Made by a program: the position numbers and the translations under genes
Assembly: GCA_003707065.3 (NCBI GenBank)
Contig: PPXM03000002.1
Coordinates: 1,240,001 to 1,304,000 of the forward strand
Source of the DNA: Trigonopsis variabilis
Lineage: Eukaryota; Ascomycota; Trigonopsidomycetes; Trigonopsidales; Trigonopsidaceae
Direction: 5' to 3'
Length of the DNA stretch: 64,000 bases
Notes under the pieces: model-generated
Seen by the model: only the letters and a program-made list of their open reading frames with translations
What the model was told of the DNA's origin: nothing
Databases searched by the model: none
Part shown: in pieces, positions 1 to 11,753 of the stretch
Position numbering within the stretch: the stretch's first letter is position 1
Layout: the number at the start of each line of letters is the position of its first letter

Positions 1-721
1 TACCTAAAAGGACGGAGAGACTTTCCTAGACTTCAAGGTCCAAGTGCAACTCAGGGAATTTCATATTAATGCTCCAACAAGAGAGCCATTCAGATCAGCT
101 TCTGCGCGGTCTAGGTTCGGGATGAAGTCGTTGCCCACTGGCCCAGTGAGTGAACAGGGTGATATTTTGCTAAGACTTCAGGGAAGTGAGGCTATAGCTG
201 GGGGGCCGAATAGCTATGTAATCAAGAACCAGGTGAATCAGCATCTTCCCATGATGGCCTATCGTCAGAATATGTACATGAATAACCAGCCATTTATCTC
301 CCAAAATACCGGAGTCGTTCATAAGGGAGCTAATTCCCAATTTTCTGGAGTACAAATCCCTGTTTCTCCCGATGCGATGATGGGGTATTATGGATATTAT
401 GGTGACCCATACTATAATCAGACGCCCACTAGTGATGAAATAAGGGATGTTATGGGGTATTCTCAGATTATGTACAACCATCCTTCGGCATTTCTCGTTC
501 CTCCGGCCTTTCAATTTCCGTACCACGCCTTTGACGGTCAATGGATCTATCCATCCATGTATCCGCCCGAGGTAATGATGGCAGGGATAAGTGGATATGG
601 GCAAGCAGGAAGTATTGAATCAAAAGGAAATGTGAACAGCATGAATGGAAATGTGGGGAGCGAAGTCGATGTCGGACCGCCTGAGACAGAATCCGGGGAA
701 AGCTCCGGTAACGAAAAGTAG
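1..721 (+). CDS. 3' end of an unidentified low-complexity protein (5' end outside window)
   Basis: Only the C-terminal part of this gene lies in the window. The frame open from base 1 (reading YLKGRRDFPRLQGP) joins in phase to the long downstream frame if bases 44-83 are a 40-nt intron (GTGCAA...AG, with a TTAAT branch-like motif); the downstream frame has a stop at 5-7, so something must be spliced. The tail is about 210 residues, rich in Tyr, Met, Pro, Gly and Asn, with runs such as MGYYGYYGDPYY, and ends in an acidic/Ser-Gly stretch. I see no catalytic domain. The composition resembles disordered tails of RNA-binding proteins, but that is only an impression. The stop is TAG at 719-721. Confidence 0.55.
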
Positions 722-901
722 GAAAGTTGACTTAAGCAGAAAGAAAAGGGAGCATAAGTAAAGGTTGCAACTTGCTTGGAGTAAATTGCAAGTGTGTGCT
801 AATTGCATTGTTTGGTGGTTTTAGAATAGAAGTTAAACTGATTAGCACGAGCCAGCGTAGACGTGATACAACCGCAGCAGAATATTCTGCTCCGATCTGA
901 C

Positions 902-2431
902 ATGCCACAACCCCCAGAGGAGATTTACCACATCAAGCAGAGTGGCTCGTCCAGCCATAGCCTTGTCTATCCCCGACCTCCAAGGGTGGCTTTTCGCAGA
1001 AGTCGGAGCGGGGGACCAAGACGCTCGCCTCATGTGGATGTCACCATCGATAACAGATTACCTCTCTCATATTTCCAGAACGACCTCCTCCGTCTTATAC
1101 ACTTACTCAAGATCGATGGCTGGAAAGACGTACCTGTCTCACGAGCTGAAGAGCTTGATATTTCCCGGCTGAGCGGGGCGCTGACGAATGCAGTCTACCG
1201 AGTCTCGCTCAAAAAAGGACCGCCTTCTCTCTTGCTGCGAGTTTACGGGCCTAATGTTGGTTTACTGATCGACCGGGCATCAGAACTGAAGGTTCTTGAG
1301 AGATTGGGAGCTCTAAATATCGGACCGAAGATGCTGGGTACGTTTGGGAATGGGCGCATCGAAGAGTATGTGGACGCTGAGACGCTCGGAAAGCTCGATA
1401 TTCGGGATCCCGAGACAAGTATTGGGGTATCCAAGCGGATGAGAGAGCTTCATGATGGAGTGGGTCTAGAGGAAGACGAACGGAAGAAGGGTGCTAGCGC
1501 ATGGGTTAAAATTGACATGTGGAGCAAGGCGGTGGAAAGGCGGTTAGAAACATGGAAGGAAGAGGGTAAATCAAAGGGCCGAACTGCCCTTGGCAGCGAA
1601 TGGCAGGAATTTAAGCAGGCAGTGGAGAAGTATCGGCGGTGGTTGGATGAACGGTATGACCTGAACAGCGAGAACTTTAAGAAAAAGCTTGTATTTGCCC
1701 ATAATGATGTGAGTATAAATGAACGATGGAAATCTCTAACAATTTAGACTCAGTATGGCAATTTGATGAGAGTGAAACCTCCAAAGGGCTCTCCTTTGTT
1801 AATGCCCAAATGGGAGCATCGCCAGTTAGTCGTCATTGACTTTGAATACTCGGGCCCAAGTTTGCGTGGGTATGATATAGCCAATCATTTCTGTGAATGG
1901 ATGAGCGATTATCATACGGCCGATCCCAAAGACGCTTATATCATTCACAATGATGCCTATCCGACCCATTTTCAACAGGAACGATTTCTTCGAGCCTATG
2001 TGGAGCATGGCCAAGTGTCATTTGAAGATGAGGAGGCGATTGAGGCCGAAGTTACAGAACTTTACCAGCAGATCTACGACTGGAGGCCGGCCGTTCATAT
2101 CATGTGGTGTCTGTGGGGAATCATTCAAACTCCTCTGACCGACGAGGAGCATGAATATGAGAGAGAGATTCTGAAGCGGACAGAAAGCAAGTACAATATC
2201 GTTGAGGAAGTTCAAGTGGCAGGGGGAGGCGGGAATGACAACGAGGCGGTGAGTGAAGACCAGGAAGAAGACGAATTCGACTACATTTCTTACTCTGGGG
2301 AGAAGGCGAGCTTATTCTGGACCGAAATGAAAGAACGAGGGATTGTTACCAAGTACTCTGGTCCCCTAAAACATATCAAGCATAGTGAATTGGTACCGGC
2401 AACAAGTGTTGGACTGGACCATGTTGGCTAG
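902..2431 (+). CDS. Choline/ethanolamine kinase
   Basis: Phosphorylates choline or ethanolamine with ATP, the first step of the CDP-choline/CDP-ethanolamine (Kennedy) route to phospholipids. Two exons, 902-1708 and 1748-2431, give 496 residues; the 39-nt intron (GTGAGT...TTTAG) falls exactly inside the conserved FAHND-TQYGNLM (Brenner-type) motif, so the splice is certain. The second kinase signature, VVIDFEYSGPSLRGYDIANH, follows. ATG at 902 is the first ATG in frame; the open frame extends 13 codons further only from a GTG. The N-terminal 60 residues are basic and low-complexity. An acidic insert (about residues 425-440) is poorly conserved. Substrate preference between choline and ethanolamine cannot be read from the sequence. 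Confidence 0.93.
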
Positions 2432-2508
2432 ATTGCGATGATATGAAGATGACGTGTATTATACGTGTAGATAACTAATGGTGTCGATGTATTAATACAA
2501 ATAAATAT

Positions 2509-4638
2509 CTACATGGTAGCCACGCTTTCCTCCGAACAGACAATTCGGGCAAGGTTTCCCCACCAATTGTCGGGGAAATGAGACTCGTCGCGCGGAGTAT
2601 AAAACATGCGGACGAACGATCGCATAAGATGCCTTGGATCAATTGTTGGAATCCTTCCTTCACTCTCGCTTTGAAAGGGTACGCCAACAGACAAGGATGG
2701 TTCGAGATGGTCGTCGGTGCTTCCTTCTTCGTCGGGCTTCTTGTCTGGAGAAAGCGAATATGAAGACGTCGACAGCTCAGGTTCTTTGGGTTTAGGACGA
2801 TCCAAAGCTGTGAATGGAGTACCTTTCACTTTGGCATAGATGAATTGGCAAGACAAGCGCGTAACGACGCAGATTGCGCAAAAGATCAAAGATCCCACTG
2901 GAGCAGCAACGAAAGCTCCAAAGGGACCCCAGTCTGAACCCACATAGATACCTTGTTCGACAAGCATGAGCTTACCGCCTTCCTGGGGACTATGATAGTA
3001 GCACGTACCAAAAATCCATACGCAAAACATGCCACCCAGACCTCCGGTAATGATATCCCATTGAGTAAGGAAATAGAAGGGCGAAAAAAGACCCAGCATA
3101 AGCGTAGGGATGACCGCTGCAGATACAAGATCACTAATAAGATAGATTTCCAGAATATTGGGACTCCGCAAGGCAACGACCACAGTAGGGACCATACACA
3201 GAACCACCAGGATACGAACGTAAATCGGTTTGAGCCGATTGCGAAAGATATCGTTAGAGAGCGAGGTGACCATAGCTGATTGAAGTGAATCAATGACAGC
3301 GGTACTAAGAGCAACACAAAATACCAAGACGAATCCCACTACCCATCCTGGCATTTGTTGAATTAAATAGAAAAAGCAAAGCGCCGAGTCCTGATCAGGA
3401 TCGTTGGCGTCGTAGATGTTGGCCCACACGGCAATGATACCAGTAAAACCAGTCAAGGTAAGATATACAAATAAAACAAAGGCGGCTATAGCCGTGGCGA
3501 TGATCAAGTCTTTATCACTTCTTGAGGCAAAAGTGCGCAACCAGAAACCCGACAAGAAAAAATCATTCGACGTGATGGCTATGGTGAAAATATAGACCAG
3601 TTGCCATCCAACCAGATTTCCTTTAAGGAGACCTGACGGTTTAATTGTGCTTGTATCGATATGAGTATAGGAGCCAATTGCACAGGCAACGATAATCATC
3701 AAGGCGGTCATAGTTATGCCTTGGACATTATCTGTAAATAAGGAAACGGGAAAACCTCCCCAGGAGGTATAGATGGTAGTGACAACGCATTCAACAATTA
3801 CGGCTGGAAGGCCATTGAGACCAGTCATCAAGTTGATGATCGACTGGATCGACGACAATTCACTAACCATGTATAAAAACATGGTGATGATGGTGAAGAT
3901 GCCGAGATAAAGACCTGCAAAGTATCCATAGTGCTCAAAAGTCCAGCTCGTGAGCACGAACCCATTAGGACATTTTCGTCGGATAATGGGACCAAACAGA
4001 GCAAAGATAAACATGGGTAATGATGAGGTCAATGAATAGACCAAAACACCTTGGAGACCCGCTACCACACCAATCTGGGGATATGACAGCAAGAAACCGG
4101 AACCAAGAGCTACCAGAGTTAACAGTTACGTCTTGCATCGTCAAGACAGCCTGACAGGCCATCTTGAATGAGCATCACGATTCGACAGGCGACAAACACA
4201 TTCCTCACGCAAGTATTAACTTGATCGAGTTTAAACGGTAAAATCTCAGCCTCGAGAACAAAAGTCGTCTTCAAAGGCACCCGCAGTGTTTTGCACCCAT
4301 ATACCTATAATTCTCTTTCTCAGGCCATTGGGGGGACCTGACTGAGTTTTACTATTCTAAATGTTTCTTCCGAGGACTTACCCAATGTGTTGTGCAGTTC
4401 TAGTCGGATCTCTGATTTTAAACTTACCAGATGCAACAAAGTTGAACGCCAAAGGAAGCGCTAAGATAGTCAGATTACACTTTCGACCCTATCACGCACC
4501 CGTCTGAGTTCCTAGTGACGCCAAGAACTCATGGCGGTGTCGCAGTTTATAAGCGACGCCGAGACCAAAAATTAGAAAAACACCTAAGGTGGTATATATA
4601 CATGCATTAGCTGCATGTGGTGAAATATATCCAAGCAT
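2509..4638 (-). CDS. Sodium:solute symporter family transporter (DUR3/urea-transporter-like)
   Basis: Multi-pass plasma-membrane transporter of the SSS family (TC 2.A.21). Three exons: 4638-4500, 4460-4428 and 4109-2509, giving 590 residues. The first exon encodes one membrane helix and ends at FLASLGTQT; a 33-nt exon adds ALPLAFNFVAS; the last begins ALGSGFLLSYPQ, and the joined stretch matches the family's usual LxFxASAxGSG pattern. Intron 1 is 39 nt, but intron 2 (4427-4110) is 318 nt, the longest in the window. About 13-14 hydrophobic helices are visible, followed by a hydrophilic acidic tail of roughly 110 residues. Family members move urea, polyamines or other small solutes with Na+ or H+; the substrate here is unknown. 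Convergent with the choline kinase gene, 77 bp apart. Confidence 0.88.
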
Positions 4639-6109
4639 GTCGATAAAGTTGGGTTGATGGAGAGAATTTTTTGTCGAATTTATATAGCCTTGCGATGCGG
4701 TTACCCTGCCGCGATAGCCGACGTCACAGTTCTGACCTTTTTCCTTTTAGGGGCATTTTTCTAGACATTAAATGCGAAAAACGTTTGCGCAACGAGGTTT
4801 GGCAGATCTTCTCATACACTCTATAAATCCATTTCTATGCAATTTGTATTTTTCCTGAATGATATCTGTTGCATATCACACCGACTAGATCTCTGTGGAG
4901 CACATGGATTGCATTCTGTCCTGTTGGCTTTAGGCAACGAAGTGGGTGATTCTAGATTCGACGTGTACAAACTCAACGACGTCTCGTATTGAGTCCTTAT
5001 GTTTTCCGATCCAGTCTCTTCCGGAGACAAGGGGGAAATTTATAATGTGAAATATTACGAAGATACAGTGGATGCTACACAATGACCATGATGATGATCA
5101 GCTATTGCCGTGCCCATTCGTTGGCTGCTCTTCCGTCAGTTGGGCGTATCTTCAAAGACATATTCCAACAATCCGATTTGGTTCGAATTATGGCACCAGT
5201 AACAGTCCAAGGGCTTCACAAGACGAAAGCACGTTGGAAAAGCTATAAAGTATTCAATATAGAGCTAAGTTTAAAGAAAAAAATGGCAACTTCTGAAAGG
5301 TGCCGAAAACGGAGTAGCTTTCTTCCTGTCATTTAATCGGTTTGATGAGCGCTCTAAGAGATAATTGTATAGAAGTAGAAGTGAAGCAAACGGCGCTTGT
5401 GTAATTTTGCCTTCACATCGGTGTAGTTGGACGAATGTTTTCCGGTCAACGACCGGTCACTCTTAGAGGCAGACCAAAATTGGCACGCAAAAAGCTTGGC
5501 TCCGTCTTCATGGTCCAACCATATTCAAATTACTTCTCGATCTAGATATGCAACATCGTGAAGCGACAGTAACGGTGTTTCCAATATCTTTTGTTTATGT
5601 TCCTAATGATCAACTGCTAAGCAGATCTTCCTGCCAGAATAATATATTCCTAATTCAGAGAGACCGTCCAAAAAGAAAGGCCAAAAACATGGATTCTCAG
5701 CTCCTTTTTGGGAAGTGTCTGGCGCTACATTTCCCAAAGAGGCTACCACTCCACCCAAACATGACTCCCACTAACCAAGATTCCAATTCAATGCTGGGCC
5801 CAGTAGACCTTTTTGTATCGCGCATTAAAAACTGGATTGTTGTGAGCATTGACTAGCTTACGCCAACCATGGCAATTTTGGCGATTCAGTGTGATCTGCA
5901 GCCCAGCTGTGCATTGCTTTGATCGTTTGTACCTTTGAGATTTGACTACACGAGAATAGCAGAGGTTGTGCGTATAGTAGAATTAGACCCCTACAGGTTG
6001 TGTTGTGAATGAACGACTTCCTGTCAGATGGGTTACGATAAAGTTCAACTGTATCGTGTATATTAAGTATAAAAGCAATATTCAAGAATGTAGACAGACA
6101 AGAACTAAA
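4639..6109. other. Intergenic, 1.47 kb, no supportable gene
   Basis: This stretch separates the symporter promoter from the 3' end of the GH17 gene. It has open frames of 84 and 102 codons on the plus strand (5082-5336 and 5548-5856), but their translations are basic, compositionally random and lack any family signature, so I do not call them. TATA-like AT-rich runs occur close to the symporter start. Confidence 0.5.
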
Positions 6110-7513
6110 TTAACTGAGGAGTTGGATAATTCCAAAGTGCTGCTCCACATTGTATGGCCCAGGGTACTTCCACAAGTCGTTGAACATGGTGAAGAATACC
6201 GCATGTTGCCCACTTAATTCTTCTAAAAGCAGACGAACTGCCGTTTCTTGGTTGGAGACGGAAGGCACTTGACTTCCGTATGCATCACCTGCGGACGGAT
6301 AGCCAGTCTCGGTGACCATGACCTCCTTTCCGGCGGTGCAGACAGTATCCATATAGGCCAGCTGTGTGGCTATAAAAGAGCCGGCCTCATTTGCCGTCGA
6401 ATATTGGTCGAAATATGGATGAGCATTGATTCCGATAATATCCAAAGGAGAAGAGGATGCGCAGAGACTGGGATTGCTTCCATAAGAATTAGGAGGTTCT
6501 GCGGTACCCACAGTCCCTGTGTAACCGGCAGCGCGGAGAGCGCTCTTAATGGACGTGACTTTGGCTATTAACTGAGCCGCTGTGCAATAGGCATTGATGA
6601 CCGCTTCGTTACCAACAAAGACTGATTCGATGATATCCCATCCATTTGCCTTTCCATAAGTGATCAGAGCTTCGTTCATTGCATCGACAGAATCAATACC
6701 GGACGAATAATCGAAATAGTAGCCCATGATTATCTTAATGCCTAGCTTCTTGGCGACGGGGAACAGAACGTCAATTGCATCACAGTCAGTTCCGTAGACT
6801 CGAATAACACTGATTCCTTTATCGGCAATGACTTTCAGATCGACTTCAAACTCAATGGTACCTTTGCAAGCACTATTGGGAAGAAAAGGTGAGTAAGTAA
6901 TGGCCCAAGGAACTATGGAGCTGACGACATCCCCCTCACCCCATTGTTCTTCAAAACCCGAGTATGTTGTCGGATATGGGCTCGAAGAAGACGTTGAAGT
7001 AGTATGAGTAGTTGTAGTCGTCGTATGGGTAGTACTCGTAGTGTGGGTAGTACTCGTAGTGTGGGTAGTACTCGTAGTATGGGTAGTACTTGTAGTATCA
7101 GTACTACTCGTTTTGGCTGTAGTAGTTGTTGTCTCGGCTGTCGAGGAAGTGTCTGTAGAAGACAAACTAGTCGTCTCGGTAGCACTCGAAGTGGTCAAGG
7201 AAAGCTCAGAGACAGTACTACTTGCGAGAGAAAAGGCCGAAGAGGCAGACGCATCACTTGTAGTGACTGACAGCGATGAGGTTCCTGTTGTAAAGGCTGA
7301 CGTAGAATTAGTCGAGACAAAGGAAGTGGGAACTGCACCACCCAAAGTCACGTAGACGGTCTCGACGCCTCCTCCAATAGTAACATAATGAGTTGCGACA
7401 ACATCTCTTGTCGCAGCCACATAAGCAAAGGCTCTCTTAAAGATATCGGGGACGTGTAGCCCGGCAGCAGGGCTAACAGCAAGAGAAAGTAAGGCCAGAT
7501 TCAAAGATTTCAT
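6110..7513 (-). CDS. Secreted GH17 cell-wall beta-1,3-glucanase/transglycosylase (Scw-like)
   Basis: An intronless 467-residue protein with an N-terminal signal peptide (MKSLNLALLSLAVSPAAG), a Ser/Thr-rich spacer of about 130 residues that must be heavily O-glycosylated, and a C-terminal GH17 domain from about residue 190. The two catalytic glutamates are visible: Glu303 in VFVGNEAVI (acid/base) and Glu402 in VMVTETGYPSAG (nucleophile). GH17 wall proteins such as Scw4, Scw10 and Scw11 cut or remodel beta-1,3-glucan. The spacer includes a hexapeptide repeat TTSTTH encoded by an 18-bp tandem repeat. There is no GPI signal at the C terminus, so wall attachment is presumably non-GPI. The protein ends soon after the last barrel strand. 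Confidence 0.92.
   Translation of the reverse strand: MKSLNLALLSLAVSPAAGLHVPDIFKRAFAYVAATRDVVATHYVTIGGGVETVYVTLGGAVPTSFVSTNSTSAFTTGTSSLSVTTSDASASSAFSLASSTVSELSLTTSSATETTSLSSTDTSSTAETTTTTAKTSSTDTTSTTHTTSTTHTTSTTHTTSTTHTTTTTTHTTSTSSSSPYPTTYSGFEEQWGEGDVVSSIVPWAITYSPFLPNSACKGTIEFEVDLKVIADKGISVIRVYGTDCDAIDVLFPVAKKLGIKIIMGYYFDYSSGIDSVDAMNEALITYGKANGWDIIESVFVGNEAVINAYCTAAQLIAKVTSIKSALRAAGYTGTVGTAEPPNSYGSNPSLCASSSPLDIIGINAHPYFDQYSTANEAGSFIATQLAYMDTVCTAGKEVMVTETGYPSAGDAYGSQVPSVSNQETAVRLLLEELSGQHAVFFTMFNDLWKYPGPYNVEQHFGIIQLLS
7027..7098. repeat. Four-copy 18-bp coding minisatellite in the GH17 gene
   Basis: Four tandem 18-bp units (7027-7044, 7045-7062, 7063-7080, 7081-7098), unit GGGTAGTACTCGTAGTGT with one or two substitutions in the last two. 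On the minus strand each unit encodes one TTSTTH/TTSTTD-type hexapeptide in the Ser/Thr spacer, so copy-number change keeps the reading frame. Confidence 0.9.
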
Positions 7514-8909
7514 TCTTCACAAGATAATCCAGCTATCCTCTTCTTCCTTGAACGAATGAGCGACTTTAAAGAGCGACTGATATAAAACGAGAGACAAGAA
7601 AGACAAAAGAACGACTAGATTAAGTGTAGCTTTGCAGAAGCTGTATTCGCTGAAAAAACCCGCTGTTCTCCTTGTTAAAAATACAAGAGAGCAAGACGCG
7701 AAATGTTGTACACATCGTTCAATCTTATGAGTGGCTGGTTATTTCCCAATAAGGTTCTTGGGCACGTATCTGATGTGACAGACGAGGTTAGCAGTTGTCA
7801 AATTACTCTTTTGGGAAGCGTACCGTTGCCGTTTTCAGATCATCGTTCGATCTTTTTTAGGACACATCTACAAGGTTAGCTGACTAGACAAACATATCAA
7901 TTAATCTGTCACGATAGACCATATACCTAAGCTCGTGAACTAAATCTAATAGCCTCTATCTACCCTATCTATCTCACTATATAGCCTTTCCAAGAGACCA
8001 ATGGGTGCAGAATTGACTGTTTTTGGACCAGATTGCTACCTTGGGTCAATACTTTCTGTCAGCCGTGCCGGAAACGTTCACTTGGAGAGGCCCATCTGGG
8101 TATAGTTATAGTACGGACATCGATGAGCTTGCTTCGAAACCCTTACACTCTGGTAACGGTCAGTTAACTGTATACCGAAATAGGGTAGAAACACTAAGGA
8201 GGCTGGCGATTGGAACATTCCTCCGCGTTGGATATAGCTTCGGTGACGCGAGTGCTTATTCTCGAGCGCTTTCAACATTATTTCATACAGCGAAAATCTC
8301 GACTACTAAAGTAAAGTGGTTCTTCTCCGTAATTGGAAATCCTCATTGATCTCTGTTCCAATCCTTTGCAAATGATGAACTCGGTGAGCAGAGATAACCT
8401 TTTTCCGCGAATCGCCCATTGCCATGACATTGGCGTCAAACTGAGTTTGCTTGGTGTATAGCAAAAACAGTTATTCGACCAGCCATCTTGTGGAAAGTCA
8501 ATTCATGTTTCGCATGTCTTCATGTGATAGTTGAGGACACGGTAAAGTAAAGTTATCAGAAGGGGCTGGGACCAACATCGAAGATCTTTACCTGAAGAGA
8601 TCCCCAGGCGGCGCGAATCGACTTTTGATCGACGTCAGCTCCTTTACACTTTCCTGTCCTGTTTTCCACCCTGGTATGAGGCGAAGCGATCTCTCTCTCT
8701 CTTCTCATAGATACTGGTTACGGGGGCTACTTCCGATTTCTTGCATACATACACTCTGTATAGCTGGAGTCCATGATACAAAGGCGAGACAGACGGAATA
8801 GAGATCTAGTATATACAGGCTGAATCCAACCAAGAATGCCAATCCGAAGAGTTGATTCTCAGGTGTGAATGAGATTCGTCAGGTCTGCAGTGCCCAGACA
8901 GTTCTAGAC
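7514..8909. other. Intergenic, 1.4 kb, no supportable gene
   Basis: Holds the GH17 promoter on its left. A short CT run (about 8692-8705) and ATCT-rich tracts (about 7950-7980) are visible. An open frame of 108 codons at 8023-8349 lacks an ATG start at its head and any recognisable domain, and is not called. Confidence 0.5.
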
Positions 8910-9822
8910 TTAAACAATATATCGTCGCTTGATTATACTCGCATTCTTGCCCGCGATTTTCCGGACTTCATCGGAGTTAGAGGGGGCAGTGAAGGACAGC
9001 TTCTTGCCGACGTTGGATGGTAAAGCGGTCCCCATAAGTTTCATGTAACTGGAGTCATGGATGTTTTTTGAGGCATCAATGACGAAGGCAGGATACGCTA
9101 AAACTTTTCGATCTTTATGTTTCCATTCGCCATTATTGAACTCAAATAACCGCTCGATGTATCGAACTTTCAAAACAAAGACGGCTGAGTCAATGACATC
9201 CTTAATAGGTAGAACACCAAACATCTCGATTTTTGGGCGCCCCAAATACCGAACAAACTCGACCCGCTCTCGATTGCCTTTATCATGGGCTTCCCGAACA
9301 AAATAAGTAGTAAGGAGATTTATGGGTTCACTTGCTCGTCTTGCGATTAGCTTGCATCGACAATTAACTCACTTGTGCCAGTCGTCTAACACCACCTTAT
9401 AGATCTCTCCTCCTTTTGATTTCCAGCCTGCAGTACTCAACTTAGCTCCCGCTCGCCACCATGACCAATATCTTAAATTAGTAATTGCGACTAGCTTACT
9501 CTACCTACCCTCTCCATACGGTGAATCGGTTGATCAGGGTTACATACAGATTTCTTAGGAATGGCCTCCAAGAAACTCCGTACTCTCGAGCAAACAGACC
9601 CCATGTTGTAGGTATTGCATAATCCTGCGTAACTCCCATCTTATCCAACACACTGACTCGGTCAACTTCGAATTTTGCCATTCTTCGCTTCATTTTATCG
9701 CTCATGACTTTTTTCTGTAGGACCTTCGGACTTGTGCTGAAATACCGAGATGATCTATTTACTAGCTCGACCGACCTGTTAGAAAGTGGCCAAATAGCCC
9801 GACATTGGTGAAGCAATGACAT
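8910..9822 (-). CDS. Probable mitochondrial protein of the Mba1/mL45 (Tim44-like) type
   Basis: Three exons, 9822-9509, 9471-9373 and 9339-8910, give 280 residues. The introns are 37 and 33 nt; read-through is impossible because both contain in-frame stops, and the joins are in phase. The first 40 residues are rich in Arg and Ser without acidic residues, as in a mitochondrial presequence (RYFSTSPKVL). After it come a basic helix, Trp-rich segments (YWSWWRAG) and a C-terminal alpha/beta half compatible with a Tim44-like fold. Mba1/mL45 proteins sit at the exit of the mitoribosome and help insert nascent chains into the inner membrane. The family call rests on overall pattern only and could be wrong; mitochondrial location is better supported. 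Confidence 0.55.
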
Positions 9823-10236
9823 ATTATCGATTTATTTGCCTTGCTGGCCCTTTCGGATAGGTACAAGGTGAGGGTCGAAAATTTTGACACTTGCACCGTG
9901 TAACGGTGATCAGAATCAGTGAAGAGCAGAGATGACTCGTTAAGGTTTACAATTAGTTCTCAGACAAAACATCTTTCAACATTCGTGCATTCGCAGAAAT
10001 TGCCTTCGCAGAAAATTGAGGACCATCAGGCCTCGCTACGAGTCTTGCTCCGAATCTAGCAGATTGTATTGGCTATATCGTCGTATACCGTATTATGTAT
10101 CATACTAATGATACTGGAGCTGTACTTTTTGAGGTGGACTACTTTGATGAGGTACCCAGCACCCCGAACTGTACATATAGTAGCATATCATACACTTGCA
10201 CAATATTATGCTCTTTTTCAGTAGTGTAATGACACA
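9823..10236. other. Intergenic spacer, nothing recognised
   Basis: About 410 bp between the 5' end of the mitochondrial protein gene and the 3' end of ELP6. AT-rich, no open frame of note and no tRNA-like B box seen by eye. Confidence 0.5.
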
Positions 10237-11052
10237 TCATGCCCTTGGAAAAATAGCAATTGAGCCAGTGACATCATCTTTCAGATGATACAGATACTCG
10301 CCTTCTCTAACTTTGATCTGGCTGCTTGGCCCTCTGATGAGGCGGATATTTCCAGTTACATCTTTAGCGCGGCCACTTGTCAATGGGAGAAGATTAAAAA
10401 TAGCTGTGGATCTCTGAGAGATGCTGGAGACCAATGCGGCATGCTCTTCTTCAGACGATCTTTTCAAGTCTCCAATCAATTCCCCGTCGCAATAGGACGT
10501 CACTATCAAGACTGAACACAACTAGAACGGATGTGAGCGACGATGAGAAACCAGTTAGTTTACCTTGTGAATATCCATCATCATTGATAACAGCTGCTTA
10601 TAACTATCAGCTACTCCAAAAGGCAACAAAATGTCTAATCCCTCCAAGATAACAACCGCCTCTGACGGCTTACTTGTTATTTTTTGAATAACTTGAACCA
10701 GCTGCTTTGTAAGCTCAGTGAGGCTGCTTTTCATTGACAGCTTGGAGAATGTTGCTGCTTTTGACCGAATCAAGTCACTGAAGGTCACTCCCTGTTCGGT
10801 TAGACTGGCAAATAATAATCTCACTTGTTTGCGTAGCCCAGGATCATGAAACTTCAAATCATGCAGGACGGAGGCAAAAACTACCTTACGGAGGCTTTTA
10901 TCGCTCACTGCTGACTGAATAAAATGATGAAGAAGCCATGAACTCTCTGTTTCTGAAGTTCCAAGAATAGAAATCAAATATTTTGAGCTATCGCTTTCAG
11001 GCCTGGGCAGATATTCTCCTTCGAATAAGGATAATATGTCTGATTTTGTCAT
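10237..11052 (-). CDS. ELP6: Elongator complex protein 6
   Basis: Elp6 forms a RecA-like hexameric ring with Elp4 and Elp5 that supports Elongator's modification of wobble uridines in tRNA. Two exons, 11052-10564 and 10521-10237, separated by a 42-nt intron (GTAAAC...TTCTAG), give 257 residues, close to the usual size. The RecA-like core shows as a hydrophobic strand AVVILEGLDILLPFG in the position of the Walker B strand, followed across the intron by MMDIHK-LCSVLIVTSYCDGEL, the next core strand. As expected for Elp6 there is no Walker A GKT motif. The identification is from this layout and not from a diagnostic catalytic residue, so it remains probable. Confidence 0.68.
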
Positions 11053-11753
11053 GGACTGTCAGACATAAGTTGTAGCGTTGTCGACAAGTAGCGTAACTCA
11101 AAGCAAGTTGAAGACCTACGAGATCTCGTATTCCATAGACTACACAAACATTAATTGACATGCTGAGGACCATTTCGCCTTATCTAATTTTTCCAGTGAT
11201 GTAGAAGATATCACATGGTTTATTTATTTGATTGCTCGACGGTTTTATTGTCTTTCTGTCTCCTAGTGCACGACTGAAGACTAGCCTACGGTCCAGACAG
11301 CAACGTGATTCTTCTTAAACGATTTTGAATTCACAATCGATGTATAAATAACCCAACCACAAATGTCCTCACTGTGTGGAAAAGACCGGGATGCAAGATA
11401 CCGTTAATCTCATTAAAATCATCAAGATGTCCTTCGCTGGGTCGAGCGAAGTCTTCTATCTTCCTCCTGAAACTCTATTCCGAAACCATAACGTCCAAAA
11501 ATAAAATGAGAGAAAGAAATCTCCAATAATTGTTTCTAATCAATCCAAGCTCAGCTTGGACAAAGCGCTTTCCTTTAAGGTAGGTCGAAGAACTTGATTA
11601 GGAAAAAAAGGATTTCCACAAATGCCGATATGCAGGAAAATCAAAATGGATATGAAAAGACATATGCTGGGTCAATTGTCTATGCGTGCTGCAGTGAACA
11701 AATTTCATGTGGATACTTTTAACAAATTTTTCTGCTTTGGTCCGTCAAAATAC
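11053..11753. other. Intergenic, 0.7 kb, nothing recognised
   Basis: Lies between the ELP6 promoter and the 3' end of the telobox gene. It has no open frame worth calling and presumably holds the 5' region of the former and the 3' UTR of the latter. Confidence 0.5.

Noticed and set aside
5548-5856. 102-codon plus-strand frame
   Set aside because: Random composition, no domain, in the middle of an intergenic region.
6913-7355. Several long frames in other phases over the Ser/Thr repeat of the GH17 gene
   Set aside because: They arise from the 18-bp repeat read in other frames and strands and have repetitive, non-protein-like composition.
8023-8349. 108-codon plus-strand frame
   Set aside because: No ATG at its head, no domain or conserved pattern visible.
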